From positions 62,001 through 126,000 of the forward strand of contig CAWFOC010000012.1 in NCBI GenBank assembly GCA_963817395.1: a stretch of DNA of 64,000 bases. The letters are read 5' to 3'. The stretch is from CAWGYQ01 sp963817395 (GTDB lineage: Bacteria > Acidobacteriota > Vicinamibacteria > Vicinamibacterales > CAVPJW01). Position 1 is the first letter of the stretch; each line of letters opens with the position of its first letter. Below the pieces are notes generated by a model. That model saw nothing but the letters and a program-made list of their open reading frames with translations, had not been told where the DNA came from and did not search any database. The position numbers and the translations under genes are program-made. Positions 50,841 through 58,757 of the stretch are shown here, piece by piece.

Positions 50841-51447
50841 GGGAATCCGCCTGCTCCCGATCCGTGGAAGAAAGCGACCGGTCTCCTCCATGTATCTTGC
50901 GATAGGAGTCGCCGAACCGCTCGACCAGCTTCGCCTCTTCGGTGCGCGTCCGGACAACGAGCAGGACGACGAGCAACGCACCGGTGACGAACAGAAAGGC
51001 ATTGGCCGCGGCCAGCGAGTTCGCCAGCATGGCCAGCGCCACGCTGCCGTAAAACGGATGCCGGACCCAGCGATACGGACCAGACCTGACGAGCGTGTGT
51101 TCGCGGCGCGTGACCACGGTATCCGTCAGATTCTTCCCGAGGCTTCGAAGCGTCCAGAGGAGGGAGCCGGCCGCCATCACGCCAATGGCGACGCCCACCC
51201 ACCGCAGCCACACCGGAAGCGGCACCGACGCCCACGCCATGGACGAGGGATCGATCATGTAGGCAACGAGCCCGAACATGTGCGCGATGCCCACGGGGCG
51301 AAGCGTGAAGAGGATGAAGGGCCCCTCCTGCCACCGATCCAGCTTCTCGCCGCTCATCTGCGATCGGATGCGATGGTAGAGCGCGATGGGAAAGATCAGG
51401 AGCGACACGGCGATGAGCACGTCGCGAAACGTCTGATCGGGATTCAT
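50837..51447 (-). CDS. Isoprenylcysteine methyltransferase-like membrane protein, frameshifted near its end
   Basis: About 202 residues with four to five membrane segments. The C-terminal cytoplasmic region has the ICMT/PEMT pattern G-P-Y-R-W-V-R-H-P-F-Y-G-S and, after a frame change near 50894, Y-R-K-Y-M-E-E-T-G-R-F-L-P, which matches the family when one base is removed. One more shift near 50862 brings it to TGA at 50837-50839, overlapping the YdeI start as GTGA. This stop is inferred from the overlap. Bacterial members methylate lipids or unknown acceptors using SAM. It is coupled to the upstream membrane-protein gene by ATGA. Confidence 0.75.
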
Positions 51448-51857
51448 GGCTGGCGAGGACGCGCGCTTCCATCCCGCCCGGTTCTGAGCTCGACGCCGCG
51501 CACGATGACATACGCGATGAGCGCGAACCCGAAAAAGACGAGCAGCATCCAGGCCGTGCTCTGAAGGGTACCGATAATCGTCCGGTAGACTTCCAGGATC
51601 CATCGATCCGCGTTCAGTGCGACCGGCGGCTCGTCGCCGCGCGGCGTGATGTACTTCTCGAGATCCCAGATGCGGACGCCCCCCGACACGCCGACCACGA
51701 GAATGGCGAACTTGACGTAGCGGTGCCAGGCCGCGCCGAGGTCGTCCGACACGATCCGCCTGAGGATGCTGTCGATCGGACGATCGAACATCCACGCGAC
51801 CGCGGTCGCCACCGCCACCGCGACGGCCAGCGTCACCACGAGCAGTGTCAGGAACAT
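51444..51857 (-). CDS. Small membrane protein of unknown function
   Basis: 137 residues: one N-terminal helix, an amphipathic stretch with R-I-V-S-D-D-L-G-A-A-W-H-R-Y-V-K, a second helix (F-A-I-L-V-V-G-V-S-G-G-V), a charged loop around residue 75, and a C-terminal helix with F-F-G-F-A-L-I-A-Y-V-I. I do not recognise the family. It is coupled by an ATGA overlap to the ICMT-like gene and follows DUF2784 by 31 bases. Confidence 0.65.
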   Translation of the reverse strand: MFLTLLVVTLAVAVAVATAVAWMFDRPIDSILRRIVSDDLGAAWHRYVKFAILVVGVSGGVRIWDLEKYITPRGDEPPVALNADRWILEVYRTIIGTLQSTAWMLLVFFGFALIAYVIVRGVELRTGRDGSARPRQP

Positions 51858-51888
51858 CGAAGTTGCCTCGTCTCCTGTGCGTGCGGGA

Positions 51889-52251
51889 CTATCCGCGCAC
51901 CGTGTTCGCGATCCGGCTGCGCCAGACCGCTGTGTAGATGGCGACGTTCGCGGCCACGAGCAGCGCGGCGAGCGCCAGTTGCATCTCCCTGGTGAGGCCC
52001 GAAGGATAGACGATGGGGAGCAGGTACTGCTCGATGAAGTCACCCTCGTAGCCGGTGCCGCCGCTGGTTTGGCGAAGGGAGTTCTCGAACAGCGTCAGCG
52101 GACAGATGCGACCCGTGACTTCGACGAAGGCTGCCCATGCCACGGCTGGAAGATGGAGCCAGACCATCCACCGCCACCTGAACGCGAGCAACCCGCCCAG
52201 CACCGCAAACAGGATGAAGGCGAGATGCAGCGCGACAACGAGTGCGCTCAC
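51889..52251 (-). CDS. DUF2784 membrane protein
   Basis: 120 residues with the DUF2784 pattern: an N-terminal helix H-L-A-F-I-L-F-A-V-L-G-G, R-W-M-V-W-L-H, G-R-I-C-P-L-T-L-F-E-N-S-L-R, Y-E-G-D-F-I-E-Q-Y-L and a final helix. Function of the family is unknown. GTG 52251 overlaps the MgtC stop as GTGA. Confidence 0.88.
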   Translation of the reverse strand: MSALVVALHLAFILFAVLGGLLAFRWRWMVWLHLPAVAWAAFVEVTGRICPLTLFENSLRQTSGGTGYEGDFIEQYLLPIVYPSGLTREMQLALAALLVAANVAIYTAVWRSRIANTVRG

Positions 52252-52745
52252 GGCTCGGGGGGCAAAGTCTTCCCCTTTTTCTGGGATCGCTCGAAGCCCC
52301 TCTCGGCCTCTCTGACGACGGCGAGGATAATCCAGGCCACAACGATACCGATCGCGGCCGCGCCATAGCGCCCCAGGCCGACCGCGACGCCGGCAGCCGC
52401 CGTCATCCAGATACCGGCCGCCGTCGTCAGGCCCTTCACCTGACGTTCCTGACTGAGCTTGAGAATGGCCCCGGCGCCGAGGAAGCCGATGCCGGCAGTG
52501 AGCCCCTGAATCACCCGCGACACTTCGTTCGCCGACATGCCGGCATCCACGCACGCCAGCACGAACAGTGTGGAGCCGAGCGCCACGAGCATGTGGGTTC
52601 TGAGGCCGGCCGGTTGACCCACGCTCTCGCGTTCCATCCCCACGACGGCGCCCAGCAGGACGGCTCCCATCAATCTGGTGACGAGGCGGACGAGTTGAGG
52701 AGCGTCGGGAAGCCCGGATCGGAGCTCCGCCAGAAACAGGTCCAT
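52248..52745 (-). CDS. MgtC/SapB family membrane protein
   Basis: 165 residues with the MgtC signature in the N-terminal half: R-L-M-G-A-V-L-L-G-A-V-V-G-M-E-R-E, G-L-R-T-H-M-L-V-A-L-G-S, Q-G-L-T-A-G-I-G-F-L-G-A-G-A-I, and V-K-G-L-T-T-A-A-G-I-W. The C-terminal soluble domain of pathogen MgtC is missing, as usual for the SapB type. Likely in the inner membrane. Roles in magnesium stress come from other species and are not shown here. First gene of a coupled five-gene series ending with YdeI. Confidence 0.92.
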   Translation of the reverse strand: MDLFLAELRSGLPDAPQLVRLVTRLMGAVLLGAVVGMERESVGQPAGLRTHMLVALGSTLFVLACVDAGMSANEVSRVIQGLTAGIGFLGAGAILKLSQERQVKGLTTAAGIWMTAAAGVAVGLGRYGAAAIGIVVAWIILAVVREAERGFERSQKKGKTLPPEP

Positions 52746-52834
52746 GTCATCTCCCTCGCGTCTCGGCGGCGAATTCAGGAGCATCGGACGACTCTACGGG
52801 TGGCGGAGATCGCGGAGGGCGAGGCGCCACATGG

Positions 52835-53695
52835 TCAGTACAGTATCGATGGCAGATATGCGCCGGCCGGCTCGTTGTAGAGCCCGATGGTCATCAAGGT
52901 CATCACCTGCACGACTCTCAGGCGGTGCTGGAGGCACCACTGGAAGAGCGCTCCATTGTCGAGCGGCACGAGTATGCCCGAGCCGCCGAATGCAGGCGAG
53001 GCGCCGATGAGGGCCATCACCTCGCTGTTCGTCTCGCCGACGGCGTGCGCGTGGAATGCCAGGTCGGTGGCATAACCGGTGACCCGGCCGTCGTGCTCGA
53101 CGACCCTCGCTGTGCCGTAGCTGATGGCGTCGAGCACATCGCCGCTCCGGTCGTGGCCGTGGACGCGCATACATACGCGGTTGCACGCGTCCAGATCCGC
53201 TTCCTCCGCCTGCCGCACCACGTAGCCCTCGATCGAGAGGCCCAGCGGCGCACCCTGCATGCACGCCATCGACCCGCGCGGCACGAACCCGAGCGTCGCG
53301 TACAGCGCCAGCGATCGTGAATGATAGGCCGATTGGAGCAGCCGGACGCCGGGATGCGACTCCTCGCGCACGCGGTCGAGCGCGGCCTGCATCAGCTGGC
53401 GACCCACGCCCTTGTTCTGAGCCGTCGGGCTCACGGTAATCGGTCCCAGTCCCGCGATGATCGAGCGCTCGTCGAGGAAGTTGCTGCCCACGACCTCGCC
53501 GTCGATCTCGGCGACCATGGAAAAGAATCCCGGATGCGACAGGAGCACGCTCATGAGCTCGACGGCGGCCTGCACCGAGGGGATGTCGCAGGGAAAGTTG
53601 TGCTGGGCGGAAATGGACGCGAACGCGTCGTAGCAGATCTGCCCGCACGCGGCGGCATCTGACGGGGCGCCCGTCCGTATCATCGTCTCGACCAT
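52835..53695 (-). CDS. Double-domain GNAT acetyltransferase
   Basis: 286 residues. The first GNAT domain has I-T-V-S-P-T-A-Q-N-K-G-V-G-R-Q-L-M-Q-A, the acetyl-CoA-binding pattern, and Y-H-S-R-S-L-A-L-Y-A-T-L-G-F. The second half is a more divergent GNAT-like region (Y-G-T-A-R-V-V-E-H-D-G-R-V-T-G-Y-A-T-D-L and F-G-G-S-G-I-L-V-P). This two-lobe layout occurs in uncharacterised N-acetyltransferases. Start could be ATG 53695 or 53716; neither has a strong binding site. Substrate unknown. Confidence 0.8.
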   Translation of the reverse strand: MVETMIRTGAPSDAAACGQICYDAFASISAQHNFPCDIPSVQAAVELMSVLLSHPGFFSMVAEIDGEVVGSNFLDERSIIAGLGPITVSPTAQNKGVGRQLMQAALDRVREESHPGVRLLQSAYHSRSLALYATLGFVPRGSMACMQGAPLGLSIEGYVVRQAEEADLDACNRVCMRVHGHDRSGDVLDAISYGTARVVEHDGRVTGYATDLAFHAHAVGETNSEVMALIGASPAFGGSGILVPLDNGALFQWCLQHRLRVVQVMTLMTIGLYNEPAGAYLPSILY

Positions 53696-53793
53696 CTTGC
53701 CGCGTCTTGGGTTCATGAGCGCATCGGGTGCTGAGCGCACGCGTGTCCTGATTTTGTCAGCAGAACGCTGATGGCCGCGACACCATAGAGGGA

Positions 53794-55143
53794 TCAGTCG
53801 CGGAGCGGAACCATCGAAGATGACGGCGACTCCACCAGCGCCTGATACACCATCGTCAGGAACTTCTCCCTGATGTCCCTCGGGTTTGGCAGGAGCTGGA
53901 GCATCATCACCATGGTCGTACGAGAGCCAGGATCGACCCGATAGACGGTGCCGTAGGCCCCGCCCCACCCGAACGCTCCGACCGGATCGAGCCCGTTCGC
54001 GCCGAACCGATCGGTCGTCTCGAAACCGAGGCCGAACCCAAGATCCGGTGTAGGACGGATCGCGCCGACCTGGTTGGTCGTCATCAACCGAACCGCGCGA
54101 GGTGACAGGATGCGCACGTCATCGATGCGCCCGTCTCGCCGGATCATCTCCAGGAACCTCGCATAGTCGCGGACCGTCGAGACGAGCCCGGCGCCACCCG
54201 AGAAGCTGCGGCGCGGCCCATCCACGTAATGTCCCTGACCGCGGGCGCCCTCGGGCGCGCGTGCGGCCCTGCCATCCTCGCCGCTCGAGTACACCGCGGC
54301 AAGCCTCTGGCGCTCGTCGGTCGGCAGGAAGAAGTGGGTGTCGCGCATACCGAGCGGTCCCGTGATGCGGGTTCGCACGAACTCGTCCAGGCTGACGCCC
54401 GACGCGCGCTCGACCACGCAGCCCAGAACGTCCGTGTTGTAGCCGTAGACCCACGCCTCGCCCGGCTGTGAGACGAAGGGCAGCGATCCGAGACGCTCCA
54501 TGCTGTCGCACACGGGCTCGTCTTTGTCCGCGATGTACCAGCCGTATCCGGCGGCGGGACCGAGGCCCTTCGCCTCGTACGCGGCCGCCACGTCCGGCGT
54601 CGTCCCGTACGAGATGCCGGCGGTGTGGGTCAGCAGATCGCGAATGGTAATGGGCCGCCTGGCCGGGATGAGCTCGGTCACCGACCCGTTTCTGGTCAGG
54701 ACCTGGGTTTTCTCGAACGAGGGGATATAGCGCCCGACCGGATCGGCCAGACCGATCGCGCCCTCTTCCATCAGGATGAGCGCCGCCACACTGGTGACGG
54801 CCTTCGATTGGGACGCGATGCGGAAGATGGTGTCGGTCGTCATGCGCCGATTGGCTTCGCGGTCGCTCCACCCAACCGCTCGCTCGTACACCGCGACACC
54901 GTCGTGCAGCACGAGGGCGACGGCGCCGGCAATTCGGCCATCGTCCACGTACCGTTGGAGGAACCCATCGATGCGTGCGAGGCGCTCACGCGAGAAGCCG
55001 CTGAGATCGACCGATCGCGTCGCCTGCGTGGCCGAGGGTGAGCCACCGCGCGGCTCGGTCGTCGGCCGTGGTGACGGTGTCTGCGCCAGGACAAGGGCGC
55101 TCGAACACAACGCAACGAGAACGGGGCTCAGTCCACTCCTCAT
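53794..55143 (-). CDS. Secreted serine hydrolase of the class C beta-lactamase family
   Basis: 449 residues. Signal peptide to V-L-A, then a linker and the serine-hydrolase fold. The nucleophile motif is S111-Q-S-K114, the second motif is in W-V-Y-G-Y-N near 233, and F-G-W-G-G-A-Y-G stands where the KTG box usually lies, with Gly-Trp replacing Lys-Thr. That variant is common in esterase and peptidase members rather than true beta-lactamases. T-H-T-A-G-I-S-Y is also typical. Likely periplasmic esterase or D-amino-peptidase-like enzyme. No frameshift. Confidence 0.9.
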   Translation of the reverse strand: MRSGLSPVLVALCSSALVLAQTPSPRPTTEPRGGSPSATQATRSVDLSGFSRERLARIDGFLQRYVDDGRIAGAVALVLHDGVAVYERAVGWSDREANRRMTTDTIFRIASQSKAVTSVAALILMEEGAIGLADPVGRYIPSFEKTQVLTRNGSVTELIPARRPITIRDLLTHTAGISYGTTPDVAAAYEAKGLGPAAGYGWYIADKDEPVCDSMERLGSLPFVSQPGEAWVYGYNTDVLGCVVERASGVSLDEFVRTRITGPLGMRDTHFFLPTDERQRLAAVYSSGEDGRAARAPEGARGQGHYVDGPRRSFSGGAGLVSTVRDYARFLEMIRRDGRIDDVRILSPRAVRLMTTNQVGAIRPTPDLGFGLGFETTDRFGANGLDPVGAFGWGGAYGTVYRVDPGSRTTMVMMLQLLPNPRDIREKFLTMVYQALVESPSSSMVPLRD

Positions 55144-55235
55144 CGACGACCTCCGGCTCCTGACCACCAAGGCGCCCCCGATACCGACGTCTGCCTGCGC
55201 CTCATTCCGCCCATTCCATCCATTCCGCTCATTTC

Positions 55236-55931
55236 TCACTGGACGACGATCGGCGCCACACAGTCGGAAGGATCGGCTCGAAGCGGGAACCACGCCGTGA
55301 ATCGCGCATCCGACGCGGACACGATCAGCGCTGGCGAGAGCGCATCCGGATCGAAGGCGGTGCTGCCGGCCTGGGTCAACAAGGTGGCGAGACGCTGGCG
55401 GAATCGAGAAAACTCCGGCATATCGAATAGGACGAAGTAAGCCTGGCGCGTCGCGCCTGGCGCACTCGTCCGACGATACGCCATGCACCGAGGCCGAAGC
55501 GTGGCCCTCTCGAGATCCGCTTCGCGTGCGGCGGCAACGATAGCCTCGCCGGCAATCTGCTCGGATGGCACACTCTGCAGCTCACGCTGCAGGACAAGCG
55601 CGATGCCCGGCGGATTCGGCGTGCTCATCGATTCCATCGTCCTGGTAAAGACCTGCCGGAACAGATCCGGTGTCAACGCCTGCGGCGGCTGCAGGGTGAG
55701 CCGAGGCGAAGCGGGATCCGTCGATCGCTCGAGCGTCAGCGTCCAGCCGGCCAGGTACTCTCCCGGCATCTGATAGGGTTCCGCCCGACTGTCCTGAACG
55801 GACCGGATGAAGAAGAACCCCAGCGCAGCAAGGGCCGCGGCCACAATGCCGGACCGGACGAACGGATTACGTCGCTTCCTGTCCGTTCGAACGTCGGCGG
55901 ACGTGGATGAGGAGGTCATCGACGGAATCAT
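55236..55931 (-). CDS. Membrane-anchored protein of unknown function
   Basis: 231 residues: short cytoplasmic N-terminus rich in Ser/Arg, one helix (I-V-A-A-A-L-A-A-L-G-F-F-F-I), then a periplasmic domain with P-G-E-Y-L-A-G-W-T-L-T-L-E and a late F-V-L-F-D-M-P-E-F. I do not recognise it. It lies 35 bases after the amidase stop in the same direction. A small hairpin (55934-55949) holds the GGGAG that precedes the ATG. Confidence 0.6.
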   Translation of the reverse strand: MIPSMTSSSTSADVRTDRKRRNPFVRSGIVAAALAALGFFFIRSVQDSRAEPYQMPGEYLAGWTLTLERSTDPASPRLTLQPPQALTPDLFRQVFTRTMESMSTPNPPGIALVLQRELQSVPSEQIAGEAIVAAAREADLERATLRPRCMAYRRTSAPGATRQAYFVLFDMPEFSRFRQRLATLLTQAGSTAFDPDALSPALIVSASDARFTAWFPLRADPSDCVAPIVVQ

Positions 55932-55966
55932 ATCTCCCGCGTACGGGAGCGTGCGAATCGCGCGGC

Positions 55967-57676
55967 CTAAGGCATCAATGGCGGTGGCACACGGCGCTTC
56001 GTCGCCTGCTCGAATGCGTACGCGAGCTCGATGAGACGAGGCTCGGAGCAGGCAAGCCCGGTGAAGCTCACACCGAAGGGCGCCGGCTTCGCCGCAAACC
56101 CTTCGGGGAACGGCGGCGTCGGAGCATTGGGCACGAGCGCGAACGGCACGATGACCGTGGGATACCCCGGCTTGGCCGCAATGCCCTGGCCCGTCGCGCC
56201 CGGAAACATCAGCGCGTCCAGGGCATGCTGCTTCATCACGGCGTCTATCCCCTCGGCCGCGGAGAGGCGCAGATCCTTCGCGCGATCGGCCAGGTATCTC
56301 GAGCGATCGAGCTCGACATCCATCTCGTCGGCATTGTCGATCTGCGCCTGCCCGTACTTGATAGCCCCCATCTTCTGGTGCGCGACGTTCCACTGGCGCA
56401 GCTCGGTCAGCGTCTTGACTGGCGCCGCGGACCCGAGCGAGGCCAGCCACTTGTTGAAATCGCGCTTCATGCCGTACTTGAAGACGATCGAACAGTCGGC
56501 ATCCTTGCCTCGCGAGTTGTCCACGCCCGCGCACATCGGCCACAGCAGAAAATTGCTCGTCGCGACGGTCGAGACGACGCTCGGGATGTCGGCAGGATCG
56601 ACGACGACCGCGCCCTGCTGTCGAAGCGTCGCGATAGCCTCGCCCATGACTCGAGCCGGATCGGCATCGAGGCCGCCGCGCGGCTCCTTGTCTCCCGGCG
56701 CCGCGATCTTGTCGTAGTAGAAGGCGCGAGGGATGCCGATGCGCGCGCCCTTGAGCGCCGCGGCATTGAGAAAACGGGTGTAGTCGCGGCCCGGGGGCGA
56801 CGTGCACGCGCTGGTGGCAGGATCGTTCGGATCGGGCGCGTCACCCTCCAGCGCACCCATCAGGATTGCCGCATCGGTCACGGTGCGCGCCATCGGTCCG
56901 GCGGTGTCCTGATCGGCGGTAATCGGGATGATCCCGTACCGGCTGATCCGGCCGACGGTCGGCTTGATCCCGACGAGCATGTTCTGGTTCGAGGGCGAGA
57001 GAATGGATCCGGACGTCTCGGTGCCCACGCTCGCCGCCCAGAAGCTTGCCGATGTGCCGATGCCCGAGCTCGAGCCGCCGGTCGCGAGCACCGGGCGCCC
57101 GTCGCGCGTGGCTTCGCGCGGATCGCGGCGCGGGTCGTAGGGATTGAGACCGTACCCCGCCAGGGCGCTGTAGTTCGCGGGCATGCCACTGGCGATGTAG
57201 TTGGCCAGCTCCGTCATCACGGTCTTGGCGATGATGACGGCCCCGCGCTCGCGCAGCAGCGTCGTGACCGTCGCCTCGTAAGGCGGGCGCAGGCCCTCGA
57301 ATGCGAGCGCCCCGCCTGTCGTCGGCATGTCGGTGGTGTGGATGTTGTCTTTGAGCGCGATGGGGATGCCGTGCAGCGGCCCGCGAATGCGTCCCGCCGC
57401 GCGTTCACGATCCAGCGCGTCGGCCTCGTCCAGCGCCTTGGGATTGATCGTCATCACCGCGTTCAGTTTGTCTTCGTAGGTCGCGATCCGCACGAGGTAC
57501 TGCTGCACGAGCTCGCGCGACGTGACGCGGCCGTCGGCCATCGCGGCCTGCATGTCGGGAATGGTGGCCTCGACGATGGAAAACGGCTTCGCGGTTGACG
57601 GAGGCCGGTCGGATTGCGCGGTCGCCATCATTCCAGCCGACGCGACGAGTAAGAACGCGATCAGCGAGCGTCGCAC
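55967..57676 (-). CDS. Secreted amidase-signature enzyme
   Basis: 569 residues. The signal peptide ends M-A-T-A-Q. The amidase-signature triad Ser-cisSer-Lys is visible: Lys in I-A-L-K-D-N, the cis-Ser in G-G-S-S-S-G-I-G, and the nucleophile Ser in G-T-E-T-S-G-S-I. G-L-A-C-S-E-P-R-L near the C-terminus is also typical. It hydrolyses an amide, possibly of peptides or cell-wall fragments since it is exported. GTG 57676 is chosen because GGAGG sits five bases upstream; frames further up lack family sequence. Confidence 0.93.
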   Translation of the reverse strand: MRRSLIAFLLVASAGMMATAQSDRPPSTAKPFSIVEATIPDMQAAMADGRVTSRELVQQYLVRIATYEDKLNAVMTINPKALDEADALDRERAAGRIRGPLHGIPIALKDNIHTTDMPTTGGALAFEGLRPPYEATVTTLLRERGAVIIAKTVMTELANYIASGMPANYSALAGYGLNPYDPRRDPREATRDGRPVLATGGSSSGIGTSASFWAASVGTETSGSILSPSNQNMLVGIKPTVGRISRYGIIPITADQDTAGPMARTVTDAAILMGALEGDAPDPNDPATSACTSPPGRDYTRFLNAAALKGARIGIPRAFYYDKIAAPGDKEPRGGLDADPARVMGEAIATLRQQGAVVVDPADIPSVVSTVATSNFLLWPMCAGVDNSRGKDADCSIVFKYGMKRDFNKWLASLGSAAPVKTLTELRQWNVAHQKMGAIKYGQAQIDNADEMDVELDRSRYLADRAKDLRLSAAEGIDAVMKQHALDALMFPGATGQGIAAKPGYPTVIVPFALVPNAPTPPFPEGFAAKPAPFGVSFTGLACSEPRLIELAYAFEQATKRRVPPPLMP

Positions 57677-57874
57677 GGGACCTCCAGGGCTGGCGCCGGG
57701 CCCAAGGCGCGTGATGCAGGGCCCAATGTGCACGGGCGCAGATCCGGCGCGCAGATTCTGCCACGGGTGAAAGCGTCTGTGTGCGTGATTTCCACTCTGA
57801 GCAGAGTGCCTCGAACGGCAACAGACCCGCGTTCGCAGTCCCGCGCGTGGCACGCCTTTCGCCAGGCCCCCGGC

Positions 57875-57880
57875 TATAAT
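57875..57880 (+). promoter_or_regulatory. TATAAT promoter giving a leaderless Uma2 mRNA
   Basis: A perfect TATAAT ends six bases before the ATG at 57887, so transcription would begin at or next to the A of the start codon. There is no Shine-Dalgarno sequence between them. Confidence 0.55.
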
Positions 57881-57886
57881 GAGCGC

Positions 57887-58468
57887 ATGCGCGAGGACGG
57901 CATGAGGCCGGCGAGTCGCGGCGTGAAGCTCACGTATCAGGACTACCTGCTGTTCCCAGACGATGGGAAGCGGCACGAGCTGATCGACGGCGAGCACTTC
58001 GTAATGCCCACGCCGAACCGGAAGCACCAGGCCATCGCGATGAATCTGGGCGGGATGATCTGGAGCTATCTGCAGGCGCATCCCGTCGGCCGCGTCTTCG
58101 CGGCCCCCTTCGACGTCATCTTCTCCGACTTCGACGTCGTCGAGCCCGATCTCCTGTATCTCTCGCGCGAGCGCATGGCCGAGATCGAGACGTCGCCGTG
58201 GGTGAGAGGCGCGCCCAATCTGGTCGTCGAGATCCTCTCCGAGAGCACGCGCAAGCGGGACGAAACGATCAAGCGACGGCTTTACGATCGCTTCGGCGTC
58301 ACGGAGTATCGGGTCGTCGATCCGGAGCTGGACACGATCAAGGTCTATCGCCGCACCGGTGAGCAGTACGCACGCGTCGCCGAGCTGGCGCTCGAGAACG
58401 GCGACCGCCTGACGTCTCCGCTTCTTCCAGATCTCGATCTGCCGCTCTCGAAGATCTTCGAGGACTGA
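57887..58468 (+). CDS. Uma2-family (DUF820) putative endonuclease
   Basis: 193 residues. The Uma2 pattern is complete: L-T-Y-Q-D-Y-L-L-F-P-D-D-G-K-R-H-E-L-I-D-G, V-V-E-P-D-L-L-Y-L-S, L-V-V-E-I-L-S-E-S-T and K-R-R-L-Y-D-R-F-G-V-T-E-Y-R. Asp, Glu and Lys residues fit a PD-(D/E)xK nuclease fold. The family is expanded in many bacteria and its role is unclear; some predictions link it to mobile DNA, but no mobile element is seen here. Confidence 0.92.
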   Translation: MREDGMRPASRGVKLTYQDYLLFPDDGKRHELIDGEHFVMPTPNRKHQAIAMNLGGMIWSYLQAHPVGRVFAAPFDVIFSDFDVVEPDLLYLSRERMAEIETSPWVRGAPNLVVEILSESTRKRDETIKRRLYDRFGVTEYRVVDPELDTIKVYRRTGEQYARVAELALENGDRLTSPLLPDLDLPLSKIFED

Positions 58469-58557
58469 CTCGCCGCTCGTCCCGCACGCCGAACGCCGCG
58501 CCCCACCTCATCGCGGTAAGCAGCTGATCCAGCCGCTGCCCGTGAGTGTCCCGCCCC

Positions 58558-58757
58558 TCATCGGGTCGGTACCAGGCGCTTCAGCTCCTCGAACCAGTTC
58601 TAGCACGACGACGATCTCCGGCGGGCGGGTCGCTTCCTCGGTCGCTGCCGCCTCCTTGAACAGCAGGAAGCGCGTGCCGTCGGCGGAACATCGTAGAAGC
58701 GTCCTGACCGGCCGGTGTGATAGGGGCCTTCGAACAGCTTTGTAAGAACCGAACTGC
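58558..58757 (-). pseudogene. C-terminal remnant of a kinase-linked beta-propeller protein
   Basis: Minus-strand translation gives L-F-E-G-P-Y-H-T-G, then, after a shift, Y-D-V-x-A-D-G-T-R-F-L-L-F and finally V-V-L-N-W-F-E-E-L-K-R-L-V-P-T-R with TGA at 58558-58560. This is the standard C-terminal end of acidobacterial kinase-propeller proteins and recurs in the gene at 62-64 kb. Only about 65 residues remain, directly abutting the stop of the next upstream gene. It has no start of its own and is best read as a paralog stump. Confidence 0.7.

Noticed and set aside
57677..58081. N-terminal extension of the amidase on the minus strand
   Set aside because: The open frame continues upstream, but a signal peptide with GGAGG begins at GTG 57676 and the extension overlaps the Uma2 gene and its promoter.
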